This document shows, in pieces, positions 33,670 to 42,424 of a stretch of DNA of 64,000 nucleotides. Position 1 is the first letter of the stretch. Every line of letters begins with the position of its first letter. Origin of the DNA: Bacillota bacterium (lineage in GTDB: Bacteria; Bacillota; Clostridia; Christensenellales; Aristaeellaceae); assembly GCA_023444095.1 (NCBI GenBank), contig JAEZRP010000045.1:1-64000 (forward strand), read 5' to 3'. Position numbers and translations under genes: made by a program. The notes below the pieces were generated by a model. That model made no database searches, was not told where the DNA came from, and worked only from the letters and a program-made list of their open reading frames with translations.

Positions 33670-34349
33670 TTACCATCGTCGGGGGCGGCAAGGTCGGATA
33701 CTATCTGGCCAAAACACTGGCCTCAGAAAAGCACCATTTGATGCTGATTGAGGAGGACGCCGACATGTGCCAGAAAATTGCCGGGGAGCTCTCTGATTTG
33801 GGGATCATCCTGATTCACGGCGACGGCACCAGCGCGAATGACCTAAGAGAAGCGGAGATCGAGGAAGCCGACATTCTGATCGCTGTCACAGGGCACGACC
33901 AGAACAATCTGGCGGCGTGTCAGCTCGCCAAGAACTACTTCGGCATTCCCCGAACGATCGCACGCGTCAACAATCCCAAGAACATCAACGTTTTTCATTC
34001 GCTCGGCGTGGATTCCGTGGTCTCCAGCACCGCGTACATCGCAGACATCATCGAACACGAAGTCGACTGGGCAAGGATCAACCGCATGCTGTCACAGAAG
34101 GTTGGGAACCTGAGAATCCATGAATTTGTGATGACCGCGCATTCCAGGACCGCGGGGAAGCAGGTGCAGGAGCTCGACTTGCCGGGTGGGGTCATACTGG
34201 TGTCGCTGATCCGAGAAAAGGAAGCAATCGTGCCCAATGGCCAGACGCACATTCTGGCGGGCGACACCATCATCGCCATGGGTAGCGAGAACAGCATCGG
34301 CCAGTTGCGCACCTATTTCGAAGCGGTGGAAGATGGGGTCAGACCATGA
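33663..34349 (+). CDS. TrkA/KtrA-type potassium-channel regulatory subunit (second copy)
   Basis: A 228-residue RCK protein with a complete nucleotide motif (VITIVGGGKVGYYLAKTL), acidic residue after beta-2 (LIEED) and a TrkA-C domain (TAGKQVQELDLPGGVILVSLIR). The start overlaps the first copy by seven bases. The two subunits probably form a hetero-oligomeric ring on the TrkH protein downstream. Confidence 0.9.
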   Translation: MVITIVGGGKVGYYLAKTLASEKHHLMLIEEDADMCQKIAGELSDLGIILIHGDGTSANDLREAEIEEADILIAVTGHDQNNLAACQLAKNYFGIPRTIARVNNPKNINVFHSLGVDSVVSSTAYIADIIEHEVDWARINRMLSQKVGNLRIHEFVMTAHSRTAGKQVQELDLPGGVILVSLIREKEAIVPNGQTHILAGDTIIAMGSENSIGQLRTYFEAVEDGVRP

Positions 34350-34447
34350 AAAAGTGGAGTTCCTACGCTCGTGGCGTACTCGCGGAAGTTGGCTTTCTCT
34401 GCGCGCTCATGCTGATCGGCCTTATCATCTCGTCACTCAATTGGTAA
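34346..34447 (+). CDS. 33-residue single-pass membrane micro-protein in the potassium operon
   Basis: Starts in the ATGA overlap with the preceding trkA stop and encodes MKKWSSYARGVLAEVG, then a membrane helix FLCALMLIGLIISSLNW, and ends 9 bases before trkH. Position between the regulatory ring and the channel, the overlap, and a clean membrane helix suggest a small accessory subunit, comparable in kind to KdpF. No homologue is known to me. Confidence 0.6.
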   Translation: MKKWSSYARGVLAEVGFLCALMLIGLIISSLNW

Positions 34448-34456
34448 AGGTGGATT

Positions 34457-35974
34457 ATGATTCTAAAGTATAACGGCCAGCGTCGCGCGACCTGGTACTA
34501 CACGGGAATGATCCTGATCGGCATGGGACTTGCCCAGTACATCCCGCTGATCACTTCCCTTGCCTTCCGCGAATGGGATATGTCGTTGAATTTCGTGATC
34601 AGCAGTTCATCTGCCCTTCTGATTGGCGCGGCTATGGCGATGAGCGGCCGGAAGTCGGAACGCCAGAAGTTGGGCTGGAATCAGGGAATGGTAGTGGCGG
34701 CCGGTTCCTGGTTTGTGGGTATGCTGCTGTGTGCGATACCCTACTACCTGAGCGGGAATTATCTTTCTTACTTGGATTGCTGCTTTGATGTAATGAGCGG
34801 CCTGACGACGACGGGGCTGACTCTGATCCAGGATTTGGACCATGTGTCCGTCGGCCTTAACATGTGGCGACTCCTTTTGACGTTCATCGGCGGGCAGGGT
34901 ATGGTAGTACTTGCGCTTTCTTTTCTCGTCAAGGGGACAAACGGCGCATACAAGATGTACGTCGGCGAGGCCAAAGACGAGCGACTGATGCCCAACGTGG
35001 TGTCAACGGCCCGATGCATCTGGATGATCAGCCTGATCTATCTGATCATCGGCACGCTGGTTATGTGGATTGCCGGGATCTCAGCCGGCCTGAGAGTGGG
35101 GCGCGCGTTTCTGCACGGTCTCTGGATGTTCATGTCCGCGTGGAGTACGGGCGGCTTCGCCCCGATGTCGCAGAATACCCTTTATTATCACAGTGCCGTG
35201 TTTGAAATCGCGACGGTTGTGTTTTTTGTGATCGGCTCATTCAACTTCGCGCTGCACTATGCGGTGCTGAATGGGAAACGGAAAGAGCTGGTCAAAAACG
35301 TGGAAACCATCTCATTTACCGTCACCCTGACCGTATTGACACTGATCGCGACATTGGGCCTGATGCGGCTCAACGTATACCCCGACATCGTCGCGATGTT
35401 CCGCAAAGGATTTTATCAAATGATTTCCGCCCACACCACCACAGGCTTAATGACAATCTACGCCCGGCAGTTCTACCACGAATGGGGCGATATCGCGCTG
35501 TTCGCCATCATCATCGCCATGCTGTTCGGCGCAAGCGCCTGTTCCACAGCGGGCGGCTTCAAGGGCCTTCGGATCGGAATCATCGCTCACACCTTGAAGC
35601 GGGAAATCAAGCGCATGGCGCTGCCGGATTCCATCGTATCGGTGGAGAAGATTCACCACATCAAGGATGTCGTACTAGATGACAACCTGATTCGGAGCGC
35701 CTTTCTGATCGTCGCGGCGTATGTTTTGACATTCACCATCGGCACGCTGGCCGGCATGCTGTGCGGATATCCGTTCGGATTGGCCGCGTTTGAAGCGGCC
35801 TCCGTCACGGGCAACGTGGGCCTGAGCATCGGCGTGACGACCGTGTCCATGCCTTCTGTCCTCAAGGTGACCTATATCGTCATCATGTGGCTGGCCCGAC
35901 TGGAGTTCATGTCCGTTTTCGCGCTGGTGGTGTACGTTGCGAAGAAGGTGAAGAAGAAATGCATCGTGTCATGA
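34457..35974 (+). CDS. trkH: TrkH/KtrB-type potassium transporter
   Basis: A 505-residue membrane protein with the four-fold pore organisation of the superfamily. Selectivity-filter-like segments are visible: MSGLTTTGLTLI near 115, AWSTGGFAPMS near 230, AHTTTGLMT near 325 and ASVTGNVGLSIG near 450. The ACSTAGGFKG motif near 360 is also typical. It takes up potassium, driven by membrane potential and controlled by the two TrkA proteins encoded upstream. GTG/ATG alternatives were not needed: ATG follows AAAGGTGG. Confidence 0.92.
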   Translation: MILKYNGQRRATWYYTGMILIGMGLAQYIPLITSLAFREWDMSLNFVISSSSALLIGAAMAMSGRKSERQKLGWNQGMVVAAGSWFVGMLLCAIPYYLSGNYLSYLDCCFDVMSGLTTTGLTLIQDLDHVSVGLNMWRLLLTFIGGQGMVVLALSFLVKGTNGAYKMYVGEAKDERLMPNVVSTARCIWMISLIYLIIGTLVMWIAGISAGLRVGRAFLHGLWMFMSAWSTGGFAPMSQNTLYYHSAVFEIATVVFFVIGSFNFALHYAVLNGKRKELVKNVETISFTVTLTVLTLIATLGLMRLNVYPDIVAMFRKGFYQMISAHTTTGLMTIYARQFYHEWGDIALFAIIIAMLFGASACSTAGGFKGLRIGIIAHTLKREIKRMALPDSIVSVEKIHHIKDVVLDDNLIRSAFLIVAAYVLTFTIGTLAGMLCGYPFGLAAFEAASVTGNVGLSIGVTTVSMPSVLKVTYIVIMWLARLEFMSVFALVVYVAKKVKKKCIVS

Positions 35975-36555
35975 TTTCCACTCTGTTCCTTATATGGCTT
36001 TGTCTGCCTTTCGCATTGGCCGAAGAAGTCGACAGCAACCGCCTGATCGACGAAGCACAAGCCTATGATGGCCGGGAGATCGTCTTTTCGGGTGAAGCAA
36101 TCGGCGACATCCTGGATTCCGGGGGTCATGTATGGCTAAACGTTTCGGACGGAGATAACACGATTGGCGTGTGGACTTCGCGCAATCTGGCGCGTGAGGT
36201 TGAAATGGTCGGACGGTATGCCCAGCATGGAGATACCGTTCGGGTAACCGGCGTTTTCCATCGGGCCTGCCCGGAACACGGAGGTGATTTTGATATCCAC
36301 GCACAAAGAATCGCCCTCATTGAGCGCGGCTACCCGGTCATGCATCCGGTTCAGCGATGGAAGGTGATACTGGCAGTTGCTCTCTCGGTTCTCGCGTTTG
36401 TTTGTATGACATTTGCCTTTTCGAAGATTGATCATCGGAGAACACCGAAGCCTCAATCAAGGTCGATGGGTCACAAAAAGACCTCTCTCCCTTCGACCGC
36501 TGCTGCTTCGCAGGTCAGCAGCACACATCGCTCGATGTCGTCCAGATGTCGGTGA
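35959..36555 (+). CDS. secreted or membrane-anchored OB-fold-like protein
   Basis: A 198-residue protein starting inside the end of trkH (16-base overlap). An N-terminal signal segment (MISTLFLIWLCLPFALA) is followed by a beta-rich domain with the order expected of an OB fold (REIVFSGEAIGDIL, HVWLNVSDGDNTIGVW, HGDTVRVTGVFHRAC) and a second membrane segment (VILAVALSVLAFVCMTFAF). The last 28 codons run into the convergent B3/4 gene, so the tail may be a new extension. Function unknown; its place in the operon hints at a role with the transporter. Confidence 0.7.
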   Translation: MHRVMISTLFLIWLCLPFALAEEVDSNRLIDEAQAYDGREIVFSGEAIGDILDSGGHVWLNVSDGDNTIGVWTSRNLAREVEMVGRYAQHGDTVRVTGVFHRACPEHGGDFDIHAQRIALIERGYPVMHPVQRWKVILAVALSVLAFVCMTFAFSKIDHRRTPKPQSRSMGHKKTSLPSTAAASQVSSTHRSMSSRCR

Positions 36556-37136
36556 ACGAGGGATTCCATGACGCCCTGCGGCGCGTAGACCACGTACAAC
36601 ACGCGTCCGGTTTCCGCTGTGATGGCGGTGCGGCGGTCAGGACCGCGCAGGATGCTGGACAGGATCGCCCGGCGATCCCGCACCATTACGTCCCCGGCGA
36701 CGGTTTCTGCGAGGCGAGCGCCGATCGTCTCGTAGGTCTCGTGCCCGGTCGCTTGGGCGATTTGGAGAGAACCTTCGATCTTGTCCAGATCATGCGCCGC
36801 CGTCAGCATCATGTTCTTGAGCTCCGCCATGAACATCGCGGTAACCAGGGGCAGCGCACCGGGAATGGACTTGCCCTTCAGGACAGATTCAAGCTGCCCC
36901 AGCACATGGTAACTGTACCCGAATTTGCGGTAGTACTCAATATAGGCGTTCATGGGGTGGAGTTCCTTCATCGCACTCCGGGTCATACTCCCGTATGCTT
37001 CCCGTAGCGCGGACGCGACGGCAATCTTTTCGTGCGCGAGCGCATCCTCTGCGGGGTGGCGAACGCCGCCGATTGCCAGGAACCCAACCGCACATTTCCC
37101 CGAATGTATCTTCAACTCGTTTTGGATATCAATCAT
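36471..37136 (-). CDS. B3/4-domain protein (phenylalanyl-tRNA synthetase beta-like editing domain)
   Basis: A 221-residue stand-alone protein resembling the B3/4 domain of the PheRS beta chain, which binds or edits misacylated tRNA. Family-like segments are PMNAYIEYYRKFGYSYHVLGQLESVLKG, LPLVTAMFMAELKNMMLTAAHDLDKI and GDVMVRDRRAILSSILRGPDRRTAI. The start at 37136 overlaps the transporter stop in ATGA fashion; the longer frame upstream is antisense text. It pairs with the EamA transporter under a divergent MocR regulator, a common arrangement. The C-terminus overlaps the convergent OB-fold gene by 85 bases. Confidence 0.8.
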   Translation of the reverse strand: MIDIQNELKIHSGKCAVGFLAIGGVRHPAEDALAHEKIAVASALREAYGSMTRSAMKELHPMNAYIEYYRKFGYSYHVLGQLESVLKGKSIPGALPLVTAMFMAELKNMMLTAAHDLDKIEGSLQIAQATGHETYETIGARLAETVAGDVMVRDRRAILSSILRGPDRRTAITAETGRVLYVVYAPQGVMESLVHRHLDDIERCVLLTCEAAAVEGREVFL

Positions 37137-38062
37137 GCCGATGCCATCCTTTCGATTGTGTTTCGTTTCGTCCCACCCAACCCGATCAGCGCCATGCCAA
37201 CAACAACCAATACCCCGCCCGTCCACTGCGAGAGCCCAGGACGCTCGCCCAGCACCAGTGTGGACAGCAGCATCGACGTCAACGGGATCATGCCCGAGAA
37301 CGCTGCCGCCGTCAACGCGTCGCTGCGCTTGATCCCGGCGTACCAACACAGGTACGACAGTGCGGTTACGAATACACCGTACCAGCCTAATGAAAGCCAT
37401 TCCCGGAGAGCGATTGCGGACAAATGCGCAAGCGGACGCTCCATCAGCGCGGGCACAAGGCAGAGGATCAGTGCGATGGCGGACACGAGCGCCGTCTGTA
37501 TCGGCGGATCAAGGGGAACGCGATCATGCGTTTTCTTGGACGCGGAGATCCGAGAAAGGATGTTAAAGACCGACTCGCTGGCCGCCGCGCACAGCACGAA
37601 TATGTTGCCCGCAATGTGCCCTGCAGACAGTCTCGCCTGTCCGCCGAGCCCTTGAACGAACAACACGCCGAGCACGGTTGCCGAAATGCCGGTGAGCGTC
37701 CGTCTACCCGCGGGCTCTTTCAAGACCACCCACGCGAGCAATGCTGTGATTGCCGGTGTCGCCCCAGTCAGGACGCCCGCTTCGGCGGAACTGGTGCGGC
37801 TGACGCCATGAATCAGCAATGCCCGAAACAGGAACATGCCGAAAAACGCCTGCAGGAAAGCCGCGCCGAAAGCACGCTTCGACATACCGCGAACCGCTTT
37901 GATCCATCTTCCGCCGCAAACGGGCAGCAGCAGGCCCAGTGCAAAAAGCAAACTCATCGCGGCAATGGTGAAAGGTCCAAGCCTGCCTGCCAGTGACTTC
38001 GCTGCGACGACGCTGGTCCCTGCCAGCGTGAATGCGCCAAATAGAAGCAACCTACCCTTCAT
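37133..38062 (-). CDS. EamA-family (DMT) transporter
   Basis: A 309-residue inner-membrane protein with ten predicted helices in two homologous halves; the second half shows GWYGVFVTALSYLCWYAGIKRSDALTAAAFSGMIPLTSMLLS and LSQWTGGVLVVVGMALI, typical of drug/metabolite exporters. The start at 38062 is used because the upstream ATG at 38113 lies within the predicted promoter. It is likely regulated by the divergent MocR protein; the cargo, perhaps an amino acid or pyridoxal-related compound, is unknown. Confidence 0.85.
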   Translation of the reverse strand: MKGRLLLFGAFTLAGTSVVAAKSLAGRLGPFTIAAMSLLFALGLLLPVCGGRWIKAVRGMSKRAFGAAFLQAFFGMFLFRALLIHGVSRTSSAEAGVLTGATPAITALLAWVVLKEPAGRRTLTGISATVLGVLFVQGLGGQARLSAGHIAGNIFVLCAAASESVFNILSRISASKKTHDRVPLDPPIQTALVSAIALILCLVPALMERPLAHLSAIALREWLSLGWYGVFVTALSYLCWYAGIKRSDALTAAAFSGMIPLTSMLLSTLVLGERPGLSQWTGGVLVVVGMALIGLGGTKRNTIERMASA

Positions 38063-38082
38063 GAATCCATCACCGGTCTCTC

Positions 38083-38126
38083 TTGCACTTGCGCGAATCT
38101 TCTGTATAATCATATCAGATAATCTG
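38083..38126. promoter_or_regulatory. divergent MocR/EamA promoter region with a palindrome
   Basis: For the plus-strand regulator, TTGCAC (38083-38088), a 16-base spacer and TATAAT (38105-38110). A perfect palindrome CAGATAATCTG (38116-38126) overlaps the transcription start, and downstream the repeated ACCATACCA text near 38158-38167 resembles the ATACCA half-sites bound by GabR-type regulators. Confidence 0.5.
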
Positions 38127-38179
38127 GAGTTACAAAGAGCCAGTTTTCAGCAACTGATACCATACCAGTTGGAGGGCAC

Positions 38180-39535
38180 ATGCTGAGGCGACAAATCTAT
38201 GACCGATTCAAGGAACAAATTCTATCCGGCAAATTACGTGCGGGAGAAGCATTGCCCTCGACGCGCGCACTCTCGCAGACGATGGGAATTTCCCGCAGCA
38301 CGGTCGTCGAAGCCTACGACATGTTAATCTCCGAGGGATTCTTGACCAGCAGTCAGGGCGCGCCGACGCGTGTCGCGGAAGGACTGGTGATGGAGTCCCC
38401 GACCATCGCGCCGATGTTCGCTAGTAATGTTCAGAAACCAATTCTGCGAGCGGATTTCCGCACAGGCAGGCCCGATCTCAGGGAGTTCCCGTTTCAGACA
38501 TGGAAGCAATGCCTTTTCAGGGGCGCGGCCAGCATTCCCACGCGCCAATACGGATACGCAGACTGCCAGGGATTGCCCGAGCTGCGCACGGAAATTTCTG
38601 CGTGGCTGATGCGCAGCCGGGGCTTTTTGGTAGACCCGGCGGATCTCTTCATCACGGCGGGTGCGACGCACGCGCTACACCTGCTGGCAAGTCTGCTCTG
38701 TAGGAAGGGGAAGAAGGTGCTGGTTGAAGACCCCTGCCACAGCGGAATGCGCAGGGCTTTGCAGGATCAGGGATGCGAAGCCGTGCCCATCCCTGTCGAT
38801 GATCGGGGAATGCAGACCGACCGCATTGCAGATGGAGCGGACGCATGCGCGGTCTATGTCACGCCATCTCACCAGTTTCCGTTGGGCGGCATCCTCCCGG
38901 CGGCACGCCGCGCGGCGCTGATTCGCTTTGCGCGGGCACACGATCTGTATATCATTGAGGACGACTATGATAGCGAATTTCGATATGTCGGAGCGCCTAT
39001 CGCGCCGCTCTACACAATGGATGCGCAGCGCGTACTCTACGTGGGCACGTTCAGCAAGACGGTGTTCCCGGCCCTGCGGATCGGCTACGCAGTCTTGCCC
39101 AAGCAACTGCAAGCAGCATGGCGCGAGCAGCGCATGGTCATGGACGTGCAGAACCCGCCGTTCGAGCAAGCTGCGCTGGCGGAATTTCTCAAGACGCGGA
39201 AACTGGACCGCCACATATATAATATGCGCAAACTGTACGGCAAAAGGCGACAGGCCCTGCTGGCGGCGCTTGAAGACTCGTTTGGGGATGGCTTGCGCCC
39301 CCGCGGCGACGCGGCGGGACTACATGTGGCCATCGACTTTCCGGACAAGCGATTTGATGAAATTTTCACGCGGCGATGCGATGCGGCGGGGATTCTCGTC
39401 ACGCCATTGGAATCGCATTGCATCCGGAAGGGCGGATACGAAAATACGCTCGTTCTGGGGTATGGGCATCTGGATCATGAGGGCATCCGCGCGGGGGTAG
39501 GGCTACTCAAGGAGACGATGGATTATGGATCATGA
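38180..39535 (+). CDS. MocR/PdxR-type regulator (GntR helix-turn-helix fused to an aminotransferase fold)
   Basis: A 451-residue fusion. Residues 1-70 form a GntR winged helix (LRRQIYDRFKEQILSGKLRAG, then LPSTRALSQTMGISRSTVVEAYDML). The rest is a class-I aminotransferase fold that senses PLP: GYADCQGLPELR, ITAGATHALHLLAS, IIEDDYDSEFRY and the PLP lysine in GTFSKTVFPALRIGY. Such proteins control vitamin B6, GABA or transporter genes. The gene is divergent from the EamA-B3/4 pair, its probable target. Confidence 0.9.
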   Translation: MLRRQIYDRFKEQILSGKLRAGEALPSTRALSQTMGISRSTVVEAYDMLISEGFLTSSQGAPTRVAEGLVMESPTIAPMFASNVQKPILRADFRTGRPDLREFPFQTWKQCLFRGAASIPTRQYGYADCQGLPELRTEISAWLMRSRGFLVDPADLFITAGATHALHLLASLLCRKGKKVLVEDPCHSGMRRALQDQGCEAVPIPVDDRGMQTDRIADGADACAVYVTPSHQFPLGGILPAARRAALIRFARAHDLYIIEDDYDSEFRYVGAPIAPLYTMDAQRVLYVGTFSKTVFPALRIGYAVLPKQLQAAWREQRMVMDVQNPPFEQAALAEFLKTRKLDRHIYNMRKLYGKRRQALLAALEDSFGDGLRPRGDAAGLHVAIDFPDKRFDEIFTRRCDAAGILVTPLESHCIRKGGYENTLVLGYGHLDHEGIRAGVGLLKETMDYGS

Positions 39536-39624
39536 AACGGTCGAGGTTGCGCTTCCTTCGATTCGGATGTAAAATAAACGCATGGCGGGTTGCGCTTGAA
39601 ATTGGCCAAGAGGAGGACCCCATC

Positions 39625-40335
39625 ATGAATATGGCACCATATGAAGCAATTAAACTGGATGAAACCTGTTGGCGCATCGAAGAGAACGGGGTACGTGCTT
39701 TTTTGATCGTTGGAAGCGAGAAGGCTTTGCTCGTTGACAGCGGCTTTGGAACGGGGAACATGAAGGAAGCGGTGGAAAGCCTGACGGATCTGCCGGTCAT
39801 GCTCGTAAACACCCATGCAGACAGGGATCATGTCGGCTGCAACCGTCTGTTCGAGAAGGCGTATCTGCATCCGTCCGAATATGACCGTTATCATCAGAGC
39901 GTCGGCTTGGACGCGCCGGTCGAGCCTCTCTGGGAAGGGGCGCGCATCGATGTCGGCGGACGTGCCTTTGAAGTCATACTCATCCCGGGTCATACGCCCG
40001 GCAGCATCGCCTTGCTGGACGAAGAAAACAAGATATTGATCGGCGGGGACAGCGTTCAATCGGGCGCGATCTTTATGTTTGGCCCAGGAAGAAATCTGTC
40101 TGCCTACCGGGATAGCATGAATAAGCTGAACGGCATGAAGCCCCGGTTTGAAACCATATATCCGTCCCATGGAACGATCCCGTTTCAATGCGACATCGGG
40201 GACTTCGTGATTGGCGCCGAAAGGGTCATGCGCAAAGAGGTTGTGGGAACGGAGCAGACGAGATTACAAGCATCCGTAAAGGTATATGACACCGGAACCG
40301 CGAAATTTTTACTTGAGGAAAAGTTAAGAGAATAG
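39625..40335 (+). CDS. metallo-beta-lactamase-fold hydrolase
   Basis: A 236-residue protein with the metal-binding motif THADRDH (the usual HxHxDH with Asp in place of the second His), the downstream GHTPGSIALLDEENKILIGGDSVQSG and SHGTIPF. This is a glyoxalase-II or lactonase-like shape. Start 39625 follows AGAGGAGG; the longer frame from 39532 overlaps the MocR end and has no ribosome site. Substrate unknown. Confidence 0.85.
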   Translation: MNMAPYEAIKLDETCWRIEENGVRAFLIVGSEKALLVDSGFGTGNMKEAVESLTDLPVMLVNTHADRDHVGCNRLFEKAYLHPSEYDRYHQSVGLDAPVEPLWEGARIDVGGRAFEVILIPGHTPGSIALLDEENKILIGGDSVQSGAIFMFGPGRNLSAYRDSMNKLNGMKPRFETIYPSHGTIPFQCDIGDFVIGAERVMRKEVVGTEQTRLQASVKVYDTGTAKFLLEEKLRE

Positions 40336-40571
40336 GTCGGTTCGAATGAACGGTGCGCATGTCCTCATGGACGGCGGCCTCTCAGTCTGACATGTCCAGA
40401 CCGCTGGACGAAGGCGCTGGTTGAATGCGCGTTTCCAAAGCGGTCATTCACACTTATTTCCGGTATTGAGGAACGTTCTGAACCTGAAATGTTTTTTCGC
40501 GAAAGTGACCGGTCTCCCCTCAAAACCCTTGATTTTTGAACTTTTATGAAGCCAAGCAGTCCTTTTCGACA
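40336..40571. other. intergenic stretch leading into attachment remnant 2
   Basis: No gene. From about 40517 the sequence (AAAACCCTTGATTTTTGAAC) parallels that before the first tRNA fragment at 29683, showing that the two junctions share both flank and core. Confidence 0.45.
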
Positions 40572-40617
40572 GCTACGGACCGGAAGGTCAGGAGATCGAA
40601 TCCCTTAGGGTCCTCCG
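40572..40617 (+). other. 3' fragment of tRNA-Arg(ACG): attachment-site remnant 2 (degraded)
   Basis: The same anticodon-loop-to-acceptor sequence as 29732-29777, in the same orientation, with several substitutions (GGAGATCGAATC in the T arm and CTCCG in place of the CCGCCA end). It is a second, older scar of a tRNA-Arg-targeting element. The distance between the fragments is about 10.8 kb. Confidence 0.7.
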
Positions 40618-40624
40618 TCAAGGA

Positions 40625-40663
40625 GCCTCGGAATCACCGCGATTCCGAGGCCTGTATTTTTTT
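40625..40663 (+). terminator. strong terminator after tRNA-Arg fragment 2
   Basis: GCCTCGGAATC (40625-40635) and GATTCCGAGGC (40641-40651) form a perfect 11-bp stem with a 5-base loop, followed by a run of seven T at 40657-40663. Confidence 0.85.
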
Positions 40664-40798
40664 GGCGAAGCCTCCGTCCCCGGAGATACGTTTCTATCAA
40701 ATGTAACGAAGATCAAAGTGATCGCATAGAATGGCATGGCACTGTCATATTCAGGTGAAAGTGCGAATGAGAAATATCGCAGGAGGGATATCATTGCC

Positions 40799-42235
40799 AT
40801 GGCAAATATCTCCCTACAATTAGAGCTCCTTTCCGGCACTTCGGTTGCGGCCGGAAGCAATGTGCTTTTTGATACGATCGTGCATTCGGATGGCAGCGTC
40901 TCGTACAATCCCGCGACAGGCGTTGTGACCATCAGCGAAGCCGGCCGATACCTGGTGAACTGGTGGGTGGCCACCCAGTCGTCGCAATCCGGAATGGGCG
41001 CGGTCTTTTCTCTGAACAGTTCCCAGGGCGACAGCATCGTAGGCAATTCGCCGATCAAAGCCGGGGAAGTCGTCGGAACGGCCATCCTCCTCGTCGAGAC
41101 AGCCCCCATCACCATATCCCTCGTGAATGCGAGCGGAGCCCTCTTCAATTATGCAACCGCTACCCCCGTCAAGGCCGGGCTTGCCCTGACAAACGATGAC
41201 GCGGGAGGACCCACCGGACCGACAGGCCCCACGGGCAGCATTGGCCCAACCGGACCGACAGGCCCCACGGGCGCAGGCGAAGCAGGACCGACAGGCCCCA
41301 CGGGCGACACGGGTCCGACCGGACCGACAGGCCCCACGGGCGCAGGCGAAGCAGGACCGACAGGCCCAACGGGCAGCATTGGCCCGACCGGACCGACCGG
41401 ACCCACGGGCGCAGGCGAAGCAGGACCGACAGGCCCAACGGGCAGCATTGGCCCGACCGGACCAACAGGCCCCACGGGCGCAGGCGAAGCAGGGCCGACG
41501 GGACCGACTGGACCCACCGGGGCAGTAGAGCCCAGTCCGTTTGATGTCTACGTTCTGGCCGGAGCCGTGGGCGGAGACGGATCACAGACAAGCCCGTATG
41601 GAACCATTCAGGAGGGCGTAACGGCCGTGGCGCCCACCGGGACCGTGCATGTCTTGGGCGGAACCTATCCGGTCACGGCTCAAATATTGATCAACAAGCA
41701 GGGGGTCACGATTCAGGGCTATCCGGGCGCGGTCGTGCAGCTGCAGGCATCGGTGATTCCCTTTATGGTCTTGGGAAATGGCATTACAATCGATGGATTG
41801 ACGATTACCAGCGACAATCCCTATCCGGTGGAATTTATCCAAATCGGGGGGAGCAACCACACAATCTCAAACAACACGATATTTGGGCCTCCGCAGGCGG
41901 GGCCTTCCACCGGCTGGGTGGTGAACCGCGGATTTGTAACGCAGATCGGAAATATGACGAACCTGCTGGTTCAGGGCAACATTTTCTACTCCATGCGGCA
42001 GCCCGCATACCTGAACCCGAACACGGACGGTTATATCATCGGCAATGTCGCATACAACACACGCGGATATGTGGTCGACGCGGGACTCTTCGTCTTCTCC
42101 GGAAACTCCTGGGGAACGCCCCTGAACGCGGTGGATATCGCGCTCCTGGTCGGCACGACGATGGGCGTTCCGTACGATGATCTCACAGAATTGTCCAACA
42201 GCAACAGCGTCGCTACGATCAGCGACCAGAGATGA
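40799..42235 (+). CDS. collagen-like surface protein with C-terminal beta-helix domain
   Basis: A 478-residue protein without signal peptide. Residues 1-135 form a C1q/TNF-like beta sandwich (SNVLFDTIVHSDGSVSYNP, RYLVNWWVATQSSQSGMGAVFSL). Residues about 137-241 are Gly-Pro-Thr collagen repeats with periodic GAGEAGPTG units, a typical glycosylated spore-filament stalk. The rest (VLAGAVGGDGSQTSPYGTIQEGV, then TIQGYPG and NHTISNNTIFG) is a DUF1565/right-handed beta-helix domain. Lack of a signal fits exosporium proteins, which are assembled in the mother cell. ATG 40799 follows GGAGGG. A weak sigma-K-like site, CATAGAATG, lies at about 40725. Confidence 0.8.
   Translation: MANISLQLELLSGTSVAAGSNVLFDTIVHSDGSVSYNPATGVVTISEAGRYLVNWWVATQSSQSGMGAVFSLNSSQGDSIVGNSPIKAGEVVGTAILLVETAPITISLVNASGALFNYATATPVKAGLALTNDDAGGPTGPTGPTGSIGPTGPTGPTGAGEAGPTGPTGDTGPTGPTGPTGAGEAGPTGPTGSIGPTGPTGPTGAGEAGPTGPTGSIGPTGPTGPTGAGEAGPTGPTGPTGAVEPSPFDVYVLAGAVGGDGSQTSPYGTIQEGVTAVAPTGTVHVLGGTYPVTAQILINKQGVTIQGYPGAVVQLQASVIPFMVLGNGITIDGLTITSDNPYPVEFIQIGGSNHTISNNTIFGPPQAGPSTGWVVNRGFVTQIGNMTNLLVQGNIFYSMRQPAYLNPNTDGYIIGNVAYNTRGYVVDAGLFVFSGNSWGTPLNAVDIALLVGTTMGVPYDDLTELSNSNSVATISDQR
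41206..41521 (+). repeat. collagen-type tandem repeat in the first surface protein
   Basis: In-frame 9-base Gly-Pro-Thr units grouped into longer blocks, each ending in a GCAGGCGAAGCAGG segment. The high identity between blocks suggests recent slippage or recombination, and copy number is likely to vary between strains. Confidence 0.85.
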
Positions 42236-42424
42236 GAAACACGACCGAATCGGCGCGTCGTCGGAACGAAAGGCATTTCCCGTGCGGCAGCATGAAGTTG
42301 CAGGCGAACGGCGGTCTTTTCGAAATGGCGACGGACGTCACTTGAATTGCGGAATCGTATGGCACAATCACAGGGAATTGTGCATGCGAATCAAAACAGG
42401 ACAACACAGGAGGGTTTCATTCTT

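Noticed and set aside
36471..37400. B3/4 protein starting at 37400
   Set aside because: The first 88 residues are an out-of-frame reading of the EamA gene; the protein-like sequence starts at 37136 in an ATGA overlap.
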